DNA of 33,770 nt from Bremia lactucae (lineage: Eukaryota > Oomycota > Peronosporomycetes > Peronosporales > Peronosporaceae). Below the pieces are notes generated by a model. It had not been told where the DNA came from. It worked only from the letters and a program-made list of their open reading frames with translations, and did not search any database. Below are positions 8,986 through 16,844 of the stretch, in pieces (position 1 is the stretch's first letter; each line of letters opens with the position of its first letter). The stretch is from positions 2,755,257 to 2,789,026 of the forward strand of contig NC_090623.1 in NCBI RefSeq assembly GCF_004359215.1. The letters are read 5' to 3'. A program made the position numbers and the translations under genes.

Positions 8986-9185
8986 TTTTGCTTTGTCAGA
9001 ACGTGCGTGGAAACTGCGTAACCTTCCGCATGTGTAAATTCCCGAACACTGCTGATCTACCCAGCAGAACTAGAGTATACTTGAGAAGAAGGAGCTAGCA
9101 TATTAGTAAGTGAGAGAGTCTGACCTGAGTTTGAGATAAAAGTATATGTCTGGCGGTAAATTATCTTTAGGGGGGTGGGGTGAAT

Positions 9186-9635
9186 TGTAACGGGGCACTG
9201 CGACTTGTACTGTTTCAGTACAAGTCCACTTCACACTGCTTCAGATGTGAGTGGTGCCTCTCGTTAGGTGACGTACACTGTACGTATAGAGGAAGACTTC
9301 TCTTAAGGCAAGTTAGCTTAAGAGTGTAAAATGAAAACTGTATTAATATAGTTAAGTGTCTTGTTAATCTATCTTTGTAAATGTTGTCTTAACTATAAAC
9401 TAATACTAAACATGTAAATGAATTCTTATCTATCTTATCTCGTAACTCTCTTTGATTACTTCTACAGCTGATTAGTCTGCGGAATAAATAGACATAATGG
9501 TCTATACCTATTTATGGATAAGAATTCAGGAAATTACTATTTAAAGTAATTTCCTCCAAATATTATCTACCTTTTGGATAATATTAATTAACAATCTTTT
9601 ATTGTTAATTTCATGTAACGATACACCCCGTTACA
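9186..9635 (-). repeat. Solo gypsy LTR with perfect 5-bp target duplication
   Basis: A 450-bp unit has exact inverted ends TGTAACGGGG/CCCCGTTACA. It is flanked on both sides by TGAAT (9181-9185 and 9636-9640). It matches the 5' LTR at 940-1379 throughout. Intact target duplication with no internal region is the mark of LTR-LTR recombination. It sits inside older gypsy debris: a right palindrome arm (TGTCTGGCGG, 9148-9157) and a G-rich run before it, another G-rich run and LTR debris after it. Confidence 0.93.
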
Positions 9636-9689
9636 TGAATGTAGCTTGATCTAGGGTGAATTAAATGTAATAATATTGATTTTAAGGGG

Positions 9690-9835
9690 GGGTCAATATG
9701 ACATCCCCTTATTTAAATCTAAAATCTTACCCCTTACTTAATTGAAATAGATTTCGGCCACCAGATTTATATCTGGCGGCTGCCACATATCTTACCTGTA
9801 ATAAATGGGAATTTAGCGATTAACTATTTTAAATC
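9690..9835 (-). repeat. Fragment of the gypsy A/B leader
   Basis: The reverse complement matches 20860-20990 of copy B, including the GCCGCCAGAT...ATCTGGCGGC palindrome (9757-9780, one arm base changed). The end at about 9835 coincides with the start of the inverted repeat at 9836, so this element inserted at, or was cut at, that border. Confidence 0.75.
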
Positions 9836-9994
9836 ATGTCTCGATTCTAATATAAATACCATCGTCCCTAGAGCTGCTGACTCAAATCATGCGAACTTTT
9901 GATATTTGACTTGATTGACCGACTTTTGACATCGCGTAAGTAAATTTATTGGTGGCATAAGGGCTGCTTGTGTCAATACAGCGTCAGCTCGTTA
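9836..9994. repeat. Inverted repeat, right copy
   Basis: Reverse complement of 1-159. See the left copy for details. It is followed by the gene island, and the sequence past 9994 may once have matched sequence left of the window. Confidence 0.9.
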
Positions 9995-10012
9995 TATTTT
10001 GTCAGTGGTCGG

Positions 10013-10298
10013 ATGGATAACTTAAGTATCACTGCTTACAGTATGATTAAAAATGATCAAAGTGGTAAATCGGTGTCGTTTAAGGGCTATCCGCGAGGCG
10101 CGAAAATGATACGGGATCATGAGTATTGGCAGATAGCTTGATGCTAATGATCTTAATGAGCAGATGCAATATGATAACTGGCAATCTAGGAAAGACATGA
10201 ATCATATTGAATCCCGCGGCCAGGAATGGTCCAGTTTTGTGCATGCAATCACAAAGTTATTAAAATTAAAATACTCGTTACGCATTCAGAATCAGTAA
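10013..10298 (+). pseudogene. Possible broken short gene, unknown
   Basis: A 42-codon frame starting MDNLSITAYSMIKNDQ ends at TGA (10139-10141). The next frame, open from 10137 to 10298, continues with DANDLNEQMQYDNWQSRKD and WSSFVHAITKLLKL. Both halves are charged and look protein-like, and a single-base shift would join them. No family was recognised. It could also be chance. 10299-10486 holds nothing I can name. Confidence 0.25.
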
Positions 10299-10486
10299 TA
10301 GACGATTAAGGTTGTTTGTAAAGATCAAGTCAACTTGTCACGCAGAGCGCAGCTGATATAGTATGCAATAAATTACCCGGCGTATCCTTCCCAATACAGT
10401 GTTTCTTCCCAACGCCACAAACAACTTCTTTACATCACATTTACCTATAATCAACATAACGTGGTCGTACAGTACACTGTGCTTTA

Positions 10487-11248
10487 TTATTTGTCCTTTT
10501 CATCTCCAAACATGTACTCATCAATACGACGTAGGAGCCAAGTAGCATTACGCGGTGTGTTCACGACTTGAATTTCCATCTGCTCCTTCAGTCGTCTACA
10601 CGAGTCCAGATAACGGTCACTGAATCCATCCATACGACGTTCCCAGAACTTGTACATGGCATTTACTGAGTGACTCGTTGTTTCCACGATACGATCCTTC
10701 ATCTCCCCCACAGTGATAGACGCCGGTACTACTGCTGGACCACGCGGCGTCTTCAAACCGTGTACCACTTCGCTCTCAACAAGTGCTTGTCCGTCATCCA
10801 CCGCTTCTTCATCCTCATAACCAAAGGTATCGTCATCGTCGTTGTCGTCAATTAAATCGTCGCTTCCACCATCCTGTAAATCACCTCGATTTCCTGCGTT
10901 CTTCTGAAGCTCGCGCTTAATTCGTTTCCGCTCCTCAATGTGCTTCATCAGTTCATCGTTAACCTCGGTGTGGATAGCAATAATGCTGACCCCCTTGACA
11001 AAAGGCAAATGGGTGCCCTCCTTCATCCATTCCGATGAATATGCGGATAGCCCGACGCCTATGAAAGTGAATTCTTCCTTCCTCGGGTGTGCTAAGAATA
11101 CAGCAAATTCGTGTTACGGATGCTTTCTCATGAACAGTCTCAGTTCATTCTTACAAGATCGCTCTCTTAGTTCCTGAAGACGCTCTCGGCTCAAGTTTAC
11201 GGTCATTTCGATGCCTCTGCATTCCGGGGTTTGGCGATCACGCCACAT
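10487..11248 (-). pseudogene. Acidic hypothetical protein interrupted by one in-frame stop
   Basis: An open frame of 179 codons ends at 10487. Reading upstream in the same frame it stays protein-like to an ATG at 11246-11248 (MWRDRQTPECRGIEMTVNLS), broken only by a TAA at 11114-11116. The frame then resumes HEFAVLFAHPRKEEFTFIGV. The full product would be about 253 residues. It has a basic helical N-terminal part, a middle KHIEERKRIKRELQKN helix, a strongly acidic run (DDLIDDNDDDDTFGYEDEEA), and a helical C-terminus (YKFWERRMDGFSDRYLDSCR). No family was recognised. The single stop may be a real lesion, a sequencing error, or the sign that only the 3' ORF from 11026 is used. A GT...AG pair that removes the stop would make a 26-nt intron and change the frame, so splicing does not rescue it. 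Confidence 0.5.
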
Positions 11249-11487
11249 GGCTCTATAAAAGAGGCATTGATATGGTTGGTTATATCAAGCAAATGAATGA
11301 CCAGTACGCAGCCTCTAGGCTCCTACTTGGTGTAAACGCTGAATCCTACACAGTAGCTACAAGACGCCACGTCGCCAAAGCTCTTAGGCGCAGCGCCTTC
11401 GTCGACGCGACGTTCTGGAGGCACAGGAGGCATTGATGATATGTATATTTGTATATTTTTGGAAATTCAGAAAACATATAGCTCTTT

Positions 11488-11505
11488 ACTTCATTTGACT
11501 TTAAA
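11488..11505 (+). promoter_or_regulatory. Possible oomycete initiator-like element
   Basis: ACTTCATTTGACTTTAAA lies immediately before the hydrolase ATG and resembles the oomycete initiator consensus (TCATTYYNCAWTTT) with one base missing. It is weak on its own, and its distance to the ATG is unusually short. Confidence 0.25.
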
Positions 11506-11507
11506 AA

Positions 11508-12446
11508 ATGCATCTGCGCCACGTTTGTATCGAAGTGCCTGCTACGGAGACTGCTCTCGGATCTAATCGGAAGCTGTTGGCGATTGTAGCTACCTCTGAC
11601 GCATACAAGGAACATACCTATGACGACGCGATGGTGTACCTCCATGGCTTTCCAGACATGAGTGTGCATCCCACCAAGGTCGATTTTGCCTCTCGGGTAT
11701 CTGCGAAATTGGCCGAGTTTTGGGTTCACCAAAACGATCGGAATAATATATTTGTAACATTTAATTTTGCGGGTGTCCCTGGGTCGGACAATGAACTGCG
11801 ATTTACAGACAAGCTTATCTCGATAGAAGTTGAAGATACGATCGCTGTCTGCAAGTACATTCGCGCGCAGCTGTTGCGTGGAAACGGCAAAGTACACACG
11901 GTCGGACTTTCGACAGGCGCTATCTTGGGCGCATTACTACGTGACAAACATATGTCGGATACTATTACAGTAATCGCTGGCTTGCTCGACATGACAAAAG
12001 GGGTCCATTTTGATTTTACCAAGAATCAACTGGAGCAGAGTGAGCAACGAGGCTGGTGCTGGAAGGAGTTTTATTTGGTTGAAAGCTGCCCATTGCCAAA
12101 GAATGTGGAATTATCGCTCGATGGAATCCATTCCACAACCGAGCTGACTGATGCCAACGCACCATCGAAGATCTTCGTGCGGCTAGATAAAGATTACATT
12201 GATGAGTACTATGACGGCTCGCTAAATATTCTAAACTCGGTGTCAGGATCGGGTCTGCCACCGCTGTTAGTAATTCATGGGGACGCTGACACTGATGTTC
12301 CTTATGCAAACGGGGAAGAAATTTTTGCCGCAGCGGCCGAGCCGAAGACATTTTTATCGATTCCGGGTGCCAACCATATGTTGTCGAATTCCAAGCATTT
12401 AAAAAAAGCGCTGCGGGCGATTGGAAAACATGTCGCTGGTATATGA
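11508..12446 (+). CDS. Alpha/beta-hydrolase fold protein (serine hydrolase)
   Basis: A complete one-exon 312-residue protein with the whole catalytic set. The oxyanion-side LHGFPD lies at 45-50 and the nucleophile elbow GLSTG at 133-137 (Ser135). The acid is in HGDADTDVP at 257-265 (Asp261 best fits HGxxDxxVP), and the histidine in GANHML at 287-292 (His290). No signal peptide or membrane segment is visible, so it is probably cytosolic. Substrate cannot be told from sequence; esterase, lipase and peptidase members share this plan. The start is the first ATG. A sequence TTCATTTGACTTT at 11490-11502 resembles the oomycete initiator element just upstream. The neighbouring gene on the left is divergent, with 259 bp between the starts. 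Confidence 0.93.
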   Translation: MHLRHVCIEVPATETALGSNRKLLAIVATSDAYKEHTYDDAMVYLHGFPDMSVHPTKVDFASRVSAKLAEFWVHQNDRNNIFVTFNFAGVPGSDNELRFTDKLISIEVEDTIAVCKYIRAQLLRGNGKVHTVGLSTGAILGALLRDKHMSDTITVIAGLLDMTKGVHFDFTKNQLEQSEQRGWCWKEFYLVESCPLPKNVELSLDGIHSTTELTDANAPSKIFVRLDKDYIDEYYDGSLNILNSVSGSGLPPLLVIHGDADTDVPYANGEEIFAAAAEPKTFLSIPGANHMLSNSKHLKKALRAIGKHVAGI

Positions 12447-12694
12447 TAGCGATTTTAATGGTGAACTTAAATTACTTTTTATTCGAACCAACATTCTATC
12501 CCTCACATTTAGCGCTAAGTAATTCTTGCTAAAAAAATCCATTTCTCCATCAAAAATAGGCTTCAATGATCCACATTAGAGAGAGTGCTCTCAGACCTTT
12601 TTTGTTGTCACGGTATCCGTCACATTACTATTACCTAGGAAAAAAAATTGTCTTTATTCTTAATATTGCCCTTGGTAAATTTATACACTGCACA

Positions 12695-12752
12695 CTTCGT
12701 TGTTGTTGTGGTATATTTACTTTGTGTGTTAAATACCCTTTTGTTTTTATGA
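12695..12752 (+). repeat. Short dispersed repeat, also at 20810-20855
   Basis: TTGTGGTATATTTACTTTGT and TTAAATACCCTTTTGT recur with few changes just before gypsy copy B. Its presence in two unlinked intergenic places suggests a small element end. 12447-12694 and 12753-12947 show no gene on the plus strand. Confidence 0.5.
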
Positions 12753-12947
12753 ATGAGAGATTCTCAATTTGTCATTTCGAGTCTCGCTGTGTGCCTAAAA
12801 GATATCATGTATCAATAACTGACGATAAACGAAAATAAGTCACTTTTAGTTGGCATCGAAGTATGCTGGCTGCCATCGAATAGAATAAAAGAGTACTACT
12901 CATAAAACTCAGCCAACATGCAACTGCAATAGGATGACTTGCGATGC

Positions 12948-13307
12948 TTAGACGATAAGAGTGTGGTGCATCTGTTGCGAGAATGTCAAGGTCACTTTGG
13001 CTTGGAGAGAAATTCGCATTTCTGGAATTGTAAGCGAGCTTGCAATATCTTTTTCGTGTTTGCCACCATCCTCTTGATCTGAACGTTTCCCCTTATTTTC
13101 TGTATGCAATTTATACTTCAGCTCTCCATCTTTGTCATTAGAGGAGCGTTGTTCCACAACTTTGCAATCATATATGACAAAACCACCTCTGTAATTATAT
13201 ACACGGGATTCTTTACAGGTTGAGTCGATCCGAATGGCCAAAGCCATAACCCACGCCGCATTCCATCCCGAGGCTGGTGATATAACCACGCCACGACGAT
13301 AAATCAC
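12948..13307 (-). CDS. Hypothetical ORF, possibly a TMEM231-like fragment
   Basis: A 119-codon frame with no clear start context; an in-frame TAG lies three codons before its ATG. Near its end DKDGELKYKL and, after a charged insertion, LQAKVTLTFSQQMHH resemble the DGxxDxLxFxL and LILTFSYRLH blocks of TMEM231, a ciliary transition-zone membrane protein. The N-terminal part does not match that family and the expected C-terminal membrane segment was not found downstream. It may be an exon, a decayed gene, or chance. Confidence 0.25.
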   Translation of the reverse strand: MIYRRGVVISPASGWNAAWVMALAIRIDSTCKESRVYNYRGGFVIYDCKVVEQRSSNDKDGELKYKLHTENKGKRSDQEDGGKHEKDIASSLTIPEMRISLQAKVTLTFSQQMHHTLIV

Positions 13308-13308
13308 A

Positions 13309-13745
13309 CCCTAAAGCGTCTCTCTCGGGCTTGACATTTTCTCGACCACAAAAGGATTACTAACATTGCTCCAATAATAAGAGGAACTGCATGTCCAAAT
13401 GGACGACCGTGTAAATCAGTCGCTTCTGTAAGACTCGGAACCCCGCGGCGATGAAATGGTCGAATAGTGAAGAGGTAATTCATTCAAAATGTTGCCAGAA
13501 CTGCAAATTGGTGATACGAAAACTTTGCTGATTTGTAAAAGAAAAGCAGCCCAGCAACAGAAGGCTAAGTTTCCGTGAGCTGCTGAGTCCACTATGTGGC
13601 GAAGAATCTTGAAATGCGGCAGGTACACACTTACCATAGAAAAATGTATATCTTCCAAGAGCAATGACATACTGTCGAGCGAGAAAGAAGTCGCTGCTGA
13701 GGCAAATGAGGATAACAATGCTATGAATACGCGCTGTAGTAGCAT
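13309..13745 (-). CDS. Uncertain small membrane or secreted protein
   Basis: Starting at 13745, MLLQRVFIALLSSFASAATS looks like a signal peptide. A strong donor GTAAGT follows DIHFSM (near 13629). A further frame downstream on this strand has VPLIIGAMLVILLWSRKCQ, a membrane helix with a basic tail ending at a TGA near 13309. A signal peptide, short lumenal part, one helix and a short tail would make a small type I membrane protein. The middle exons could not be settled, because no acceptor choice gave one clean frame. No RXLR or dEER motif is present. No family was recognised. Confidence 0.3.
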
Positions 13746-13914
13746 CCGTCGGCTATGGCGACTGCTCGGTTGTCGTCAAATATTATTATTTACAAACGTG
13801 AAGTTCCAGCATTTAAAAAATCTGATTGCCGCTTACAAGTCAATTAATCTAAAAGTTATCTCGCGCGTTAAAGACAGCTCAGAGACAGTCATGTTCGCCA
13901 ATTTTTTCTTATAA

Positions 13915-14859
13915 TCGTTTTGTCGAATTCGCATCGACACAAATATGCAAATATGTGACGAGCATGACATATGAATAGCGAAAGCTCACCGTTGAGCGCC
14001 ACATGAAATTGTACCGTGACAAGACCTAGTCTTCACCATAGAACTTGCAATGTTGCACATAAAACCATGTGATTAAGTACAAGAAGATAAGAGGAGTCAC
14101 GGGTATTTAGTTTAATGGTATTAACTTATATTTATAATGCAAACGCATAGCAGTCACACATCAACCGAGCTTCATGGCTTTTGCCCACGCTAGCTCCGGC
14201 GATAGCATCTACTTTCGAGCAATACACATCGGATAAAGTTGTGGAGTCTCAGTAACCCCTATGGAGCTTGACAGCTTTCTGTCGTCATAATGTTCAACAT
14301 AATCAGACGGCACTTCCTAAGAAAAAAGCTAAACTTTCATCATTCTCGCACAACACGTGTCTCCATTCCATTATATAAGTAAAATAGTCCCTCAACAAAA
14401 TGTCATTCATCACCAAAATCAGTGTAATTCTAGAGTAGTAAATCATTGGGACGATAAACGCGCAGAATTGGCATCTGAAAGAGGTAATACAAATGCGCAT
14501 GCTCGCAAAGACGACGAATGATGAATCAGTACCTCTGCCAATTTTGGCTTCCAGTCGTTTCGTAAAAAGTGTAATTACTAATGCGGAATTTATTTACAAA
14601 TAAGTAGATTTGGCAACCAAAGTAATTTCTCGAGTTTTTCTTAAAATTAAAATTAAATGTCTTGTTTTAAAAGTTACCTGTCATTCGTGACGTATTTGTC
14701 ATTTTCCGACCAGCCTAAGTTGTAAATAAACAATTCAGTGATACTTAATGTCATTGTGTTTTTCTCGTCTACAATTGGCGAAAAACTCCCTTTTTCTTGG
14801 CATAGAGCGACAAAAGAGAAGAACACAACGCAGACGTCGGCCGACTGTAATATTAAACA
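13915..14859. other. Intergenic region upstream of the Rab5-type gene
   Basis: AT-rich, with no credible ORF on either strand. The short frames here lack protein character. The last 200 bases should contain the Rab promoter and 5' leader, but no convincing initiator or TATA element was identified. Confidence 0.5.
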
Positions 14860-15606
14860 ATGGCGGACGCAGGCAACAGCAAGGCGCGCGAGGTGAAGGT
14901 GGTGTTGCTGGGAGACACGGGTGTTGGCAAGTCGTCCCTGGTACTGCGCTTTGTGACCAACAATTTTCGGCCGTACTCGGAGTCGACCATCGGCGCCTCC
15001 TTCATGTCCAAAATGATCGTAGTCAATGACACGCCAATTAAGTACCAGATTTGGGACACTGCTGGCCAAGAAAAGGTAGCACTTTTTTGGATCAGAGGAC
15101 GTTTTTGTTTCATTTCGCTTGATATCTGTTTGCTATTACTTTGAACGTCAGTATCACAGCTTGGCCCCTATGTACTACAGAGGAGCGGCTGCCGCCATCG
15201 TTGTATACGACATTACAAGAAAGGTATGTACTTCTGTATCAATTTAGTTTAAATGTATTGTTCTAACGAACATGTAATTGCTTGGTCACAGCAATCGCTG
15301 ACGACCCTTAAAAATTGGGTGAAAGAATTGAAGCAATTGGGTCCTGACAATATTGTTATTGCCATTGCCGGCAACAAGAGCGATCTGGAAGAGAAGCGAG
15401 AGGTACCGGCGTCCCAGGCGCGCGCCTACGCCGAAGAGATTGGTGCGCTTTTCATCGAAACCAGTGCAAAGGAGGACACAAATGTGTCTGACTTGTTTAT
15501 CCAAATCAGCCAAGCCCTGCCTACAGCTTCGGCGGAAAGCAATGCGCTCCCGGAAATTGTGGACCCGTACGGAGGTGGCAAGAAAAAGTCTGGAGGCTGC
15601 TGTTAG
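14860..15606 (+). CDS. RAB5: Rab5-family small GTPase
   Basis: Rab5 proteins switch early-endosome fusion and motility. Three exons (14860-15075, 15152-15223, 15292-15606) give 200 residues, the usual length. The introns are 76 and 68 bp with clean GT...AG and keep the frame (phase 0). Motifs: P-loop GDTGVGKS 18-25, switch I ESTIGASF 41-48, WDTAGQEK 65-72, the Rab5/Rab22-class [19 protein letters not shown] (74-92), GNKSD 123-127, ETSAK 152-156, and the double-cysteine prenylation end GGCC 197-200. The residue after WDTAGQE is Lys where Rab5 and Rab22 usually have Arg; it lies in switch II. STIGASF and the HSLAP block put it in the Rab5/Rab21/Rab22 group, and the size and tail favour Rab5. 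It converges on SmpB with 185 bp between stop codons. Confidence 0.95.
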
Positions 15607-15791
15607 TTTGGCCGAGGAAGGCCAACGCAGCAAGCTGGGAATAATGATGCTAAGGGGCAAAAGACACGAAAAAAGTGGCGTTGCAACATGTCGTGCCATC
15701 CTTGGTGACTACAAAAAGTTTGATTAATGCGTTTAATTTTTTATTGCACTGCTGATTCCATTTTCGAGTACCGTGGTTCTCTTTAATTCCA

Positions 15792-16471
15792 TTACCAGTC
15801 CCGAAGCTGCCGTTGAATCTCTCGTGTGTCGTCACGTCTTCGGTTGTCGACTTGACCTTGCTTGAAACACGCTGCCATGATGACTTTAATCCAGCCAGTA
15901 ACTCCGACCTCAACTCGCATTGGAATCTATTACCCGCCATTTAGTTGTTAAGAAAGTCTACGCAATCGACCATTGAGATCCTTACCAGCTGTGCATTTGG
16001 TCGATTGGCAAATTCTTCTAGTTTCTTGAGCTCGGAGCGATTTGCTAGCAGCTTGCGCACGCGCGTTGACTCGGGTCGTCCTATAAGCCCGTGACGCCAC
16101 ACTATCCGCACAAGTCTCTAGTCAAACTGACAACCCTTTAGGCAATAGTATTGTGTCGTACCTGGAATGTTGAGGTCATGTAGATACAATTCATGCTTAT
16201 AAAAGGCGCCGAACGCAGTGGACAGATCCGCATTGTGGTCTCGCAGCGACTTAACCTCAGACGGCTTAAGCTCGATGCCTAAGTTCCATTCGCGCTCCAC
16301 TTCAAAGTATTTGGCCGCAGCTTTGCGCGTAAATTTGTGGTTGCGACATAATAGCTTGATCGGATAGTTGCGGAAACCACGCTGAATGCCGGACAGCCTT
16401 GGGGTATTGGCTTTAATAAGGCATCGAAGTCCACGGACACGAGCAAGCATTTCCATAATGTTTTTCTTCAA
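15792..16471 (-). CDS. smpB: SmpB, tmRNA-binding ribosome-rescue protein, nuclear gene for an organelle
   Basis: SmpB binds tmRNA and places it in stalled ribosomes for trans-translation. Three exons, read on the minus strand (16471-16162, 16080-15986, 15926-15792), join in frame through introns of 81 and 59 bp to give 179 residues. Bacterial SmpB is about 155-160. Residues 1-43 are an added basic leader (MKKNIMEMLARVRGLRCLIK...) with no acids after Glu7, as in mitochondrial presequences. Then come the family blocks: NHKFTRKAAAKYFEVE 44-59, EVKSLRDHNADL 72-83, YLHDLNI 96-102, RKLLANRSELKKL 112-124, the IPMRVEVGVTGWIKVI strand pair 136-151, and the basic tail DNRRRDDTREIQRQLRDW 162-179 that enters the mRNA channel in bacteria. 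Introns and leader argue against bacterial contamination. Its upstream region is shared with the divergent gene at 16845. Oomycete mitochondrial DNA is reported to encode tmRNA, so the mitochondrion is the likely site. Confidence 0.92.
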
Positions 16472-16844
16472 CCCGTCTATCCCGATATAATCAAAAACAT
16501 TGTTTTATGATGTTTTTATCAAGTTTCGAACACCACATGTTACCATATAGTACTACCAGACTAGCAAAATTAAAGTCTAACACCATGTCTACGTAGCGCA
16601 AGGCACACGCTAATGTGGAATAGTACTTAGTTTGTGAGCTTTGGTCAAATCACAATTTAATTGTCTAGACACATTAGCGAAATGTATCGGTTATAGCTAT
16701 TTTCAGCACCAACATTTCTATTATTGTCGGATGTGCCTACCAAATTATTTTTTTATTGACGTGATGAATAGCCATCTGACCAAAAAATGTCGCTTAGAAA
16801 TGACATGAAATGTAAAAATTCTATTTTGTACCACAAACCACTCA
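16472..16844. promoter_or_regulatory. Divergent promoter region between smpB and the coiled-coil gene
   Basis: The 373 bp between two ATGs in opposite directions must hold both promoters unless they use distant ones. It is AT-rich. A 10-bp palindrome TGTCTAGACA lies at 16662-16671 near the middle. No TATA box or clear oomycete initiator was identified. Confidence 0.45.

Noticed and set aside
11091..11116. GT...AG pair that would splice out the TAA in the acidic gene
   Set aside because: The intron would be 26 nt, too short, and the exon after it would be in another frame from the long ORF.
11346..11897. 183-codon minus-strand ORF
   Set aside because: It is antisense to the alpha/beta hydrolase for most of its length and lacks domain words; a shadow frame.
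13416..13745. RXLR-type secreted effector
   Set aside because: A signal-peptide-like start is present, but there is no RXLR or dEER motif within the expected distance, and a membrane helix lies downstream.
1865..15606. Functional cluster of endosomal genes (CCDC93 and Rab5)
   Set aside because: They are 11 kb apart on opposite strands, separated by transposons and unrelated genes; eukaryotic gene order gives no support for a link.
15792..16471. Bacterial contamination as the source of smpB
   Set aside because: Two clean spliceosomal introns, a targeting-type leader and position between eukaryotic genes on the same sequence argue against it.
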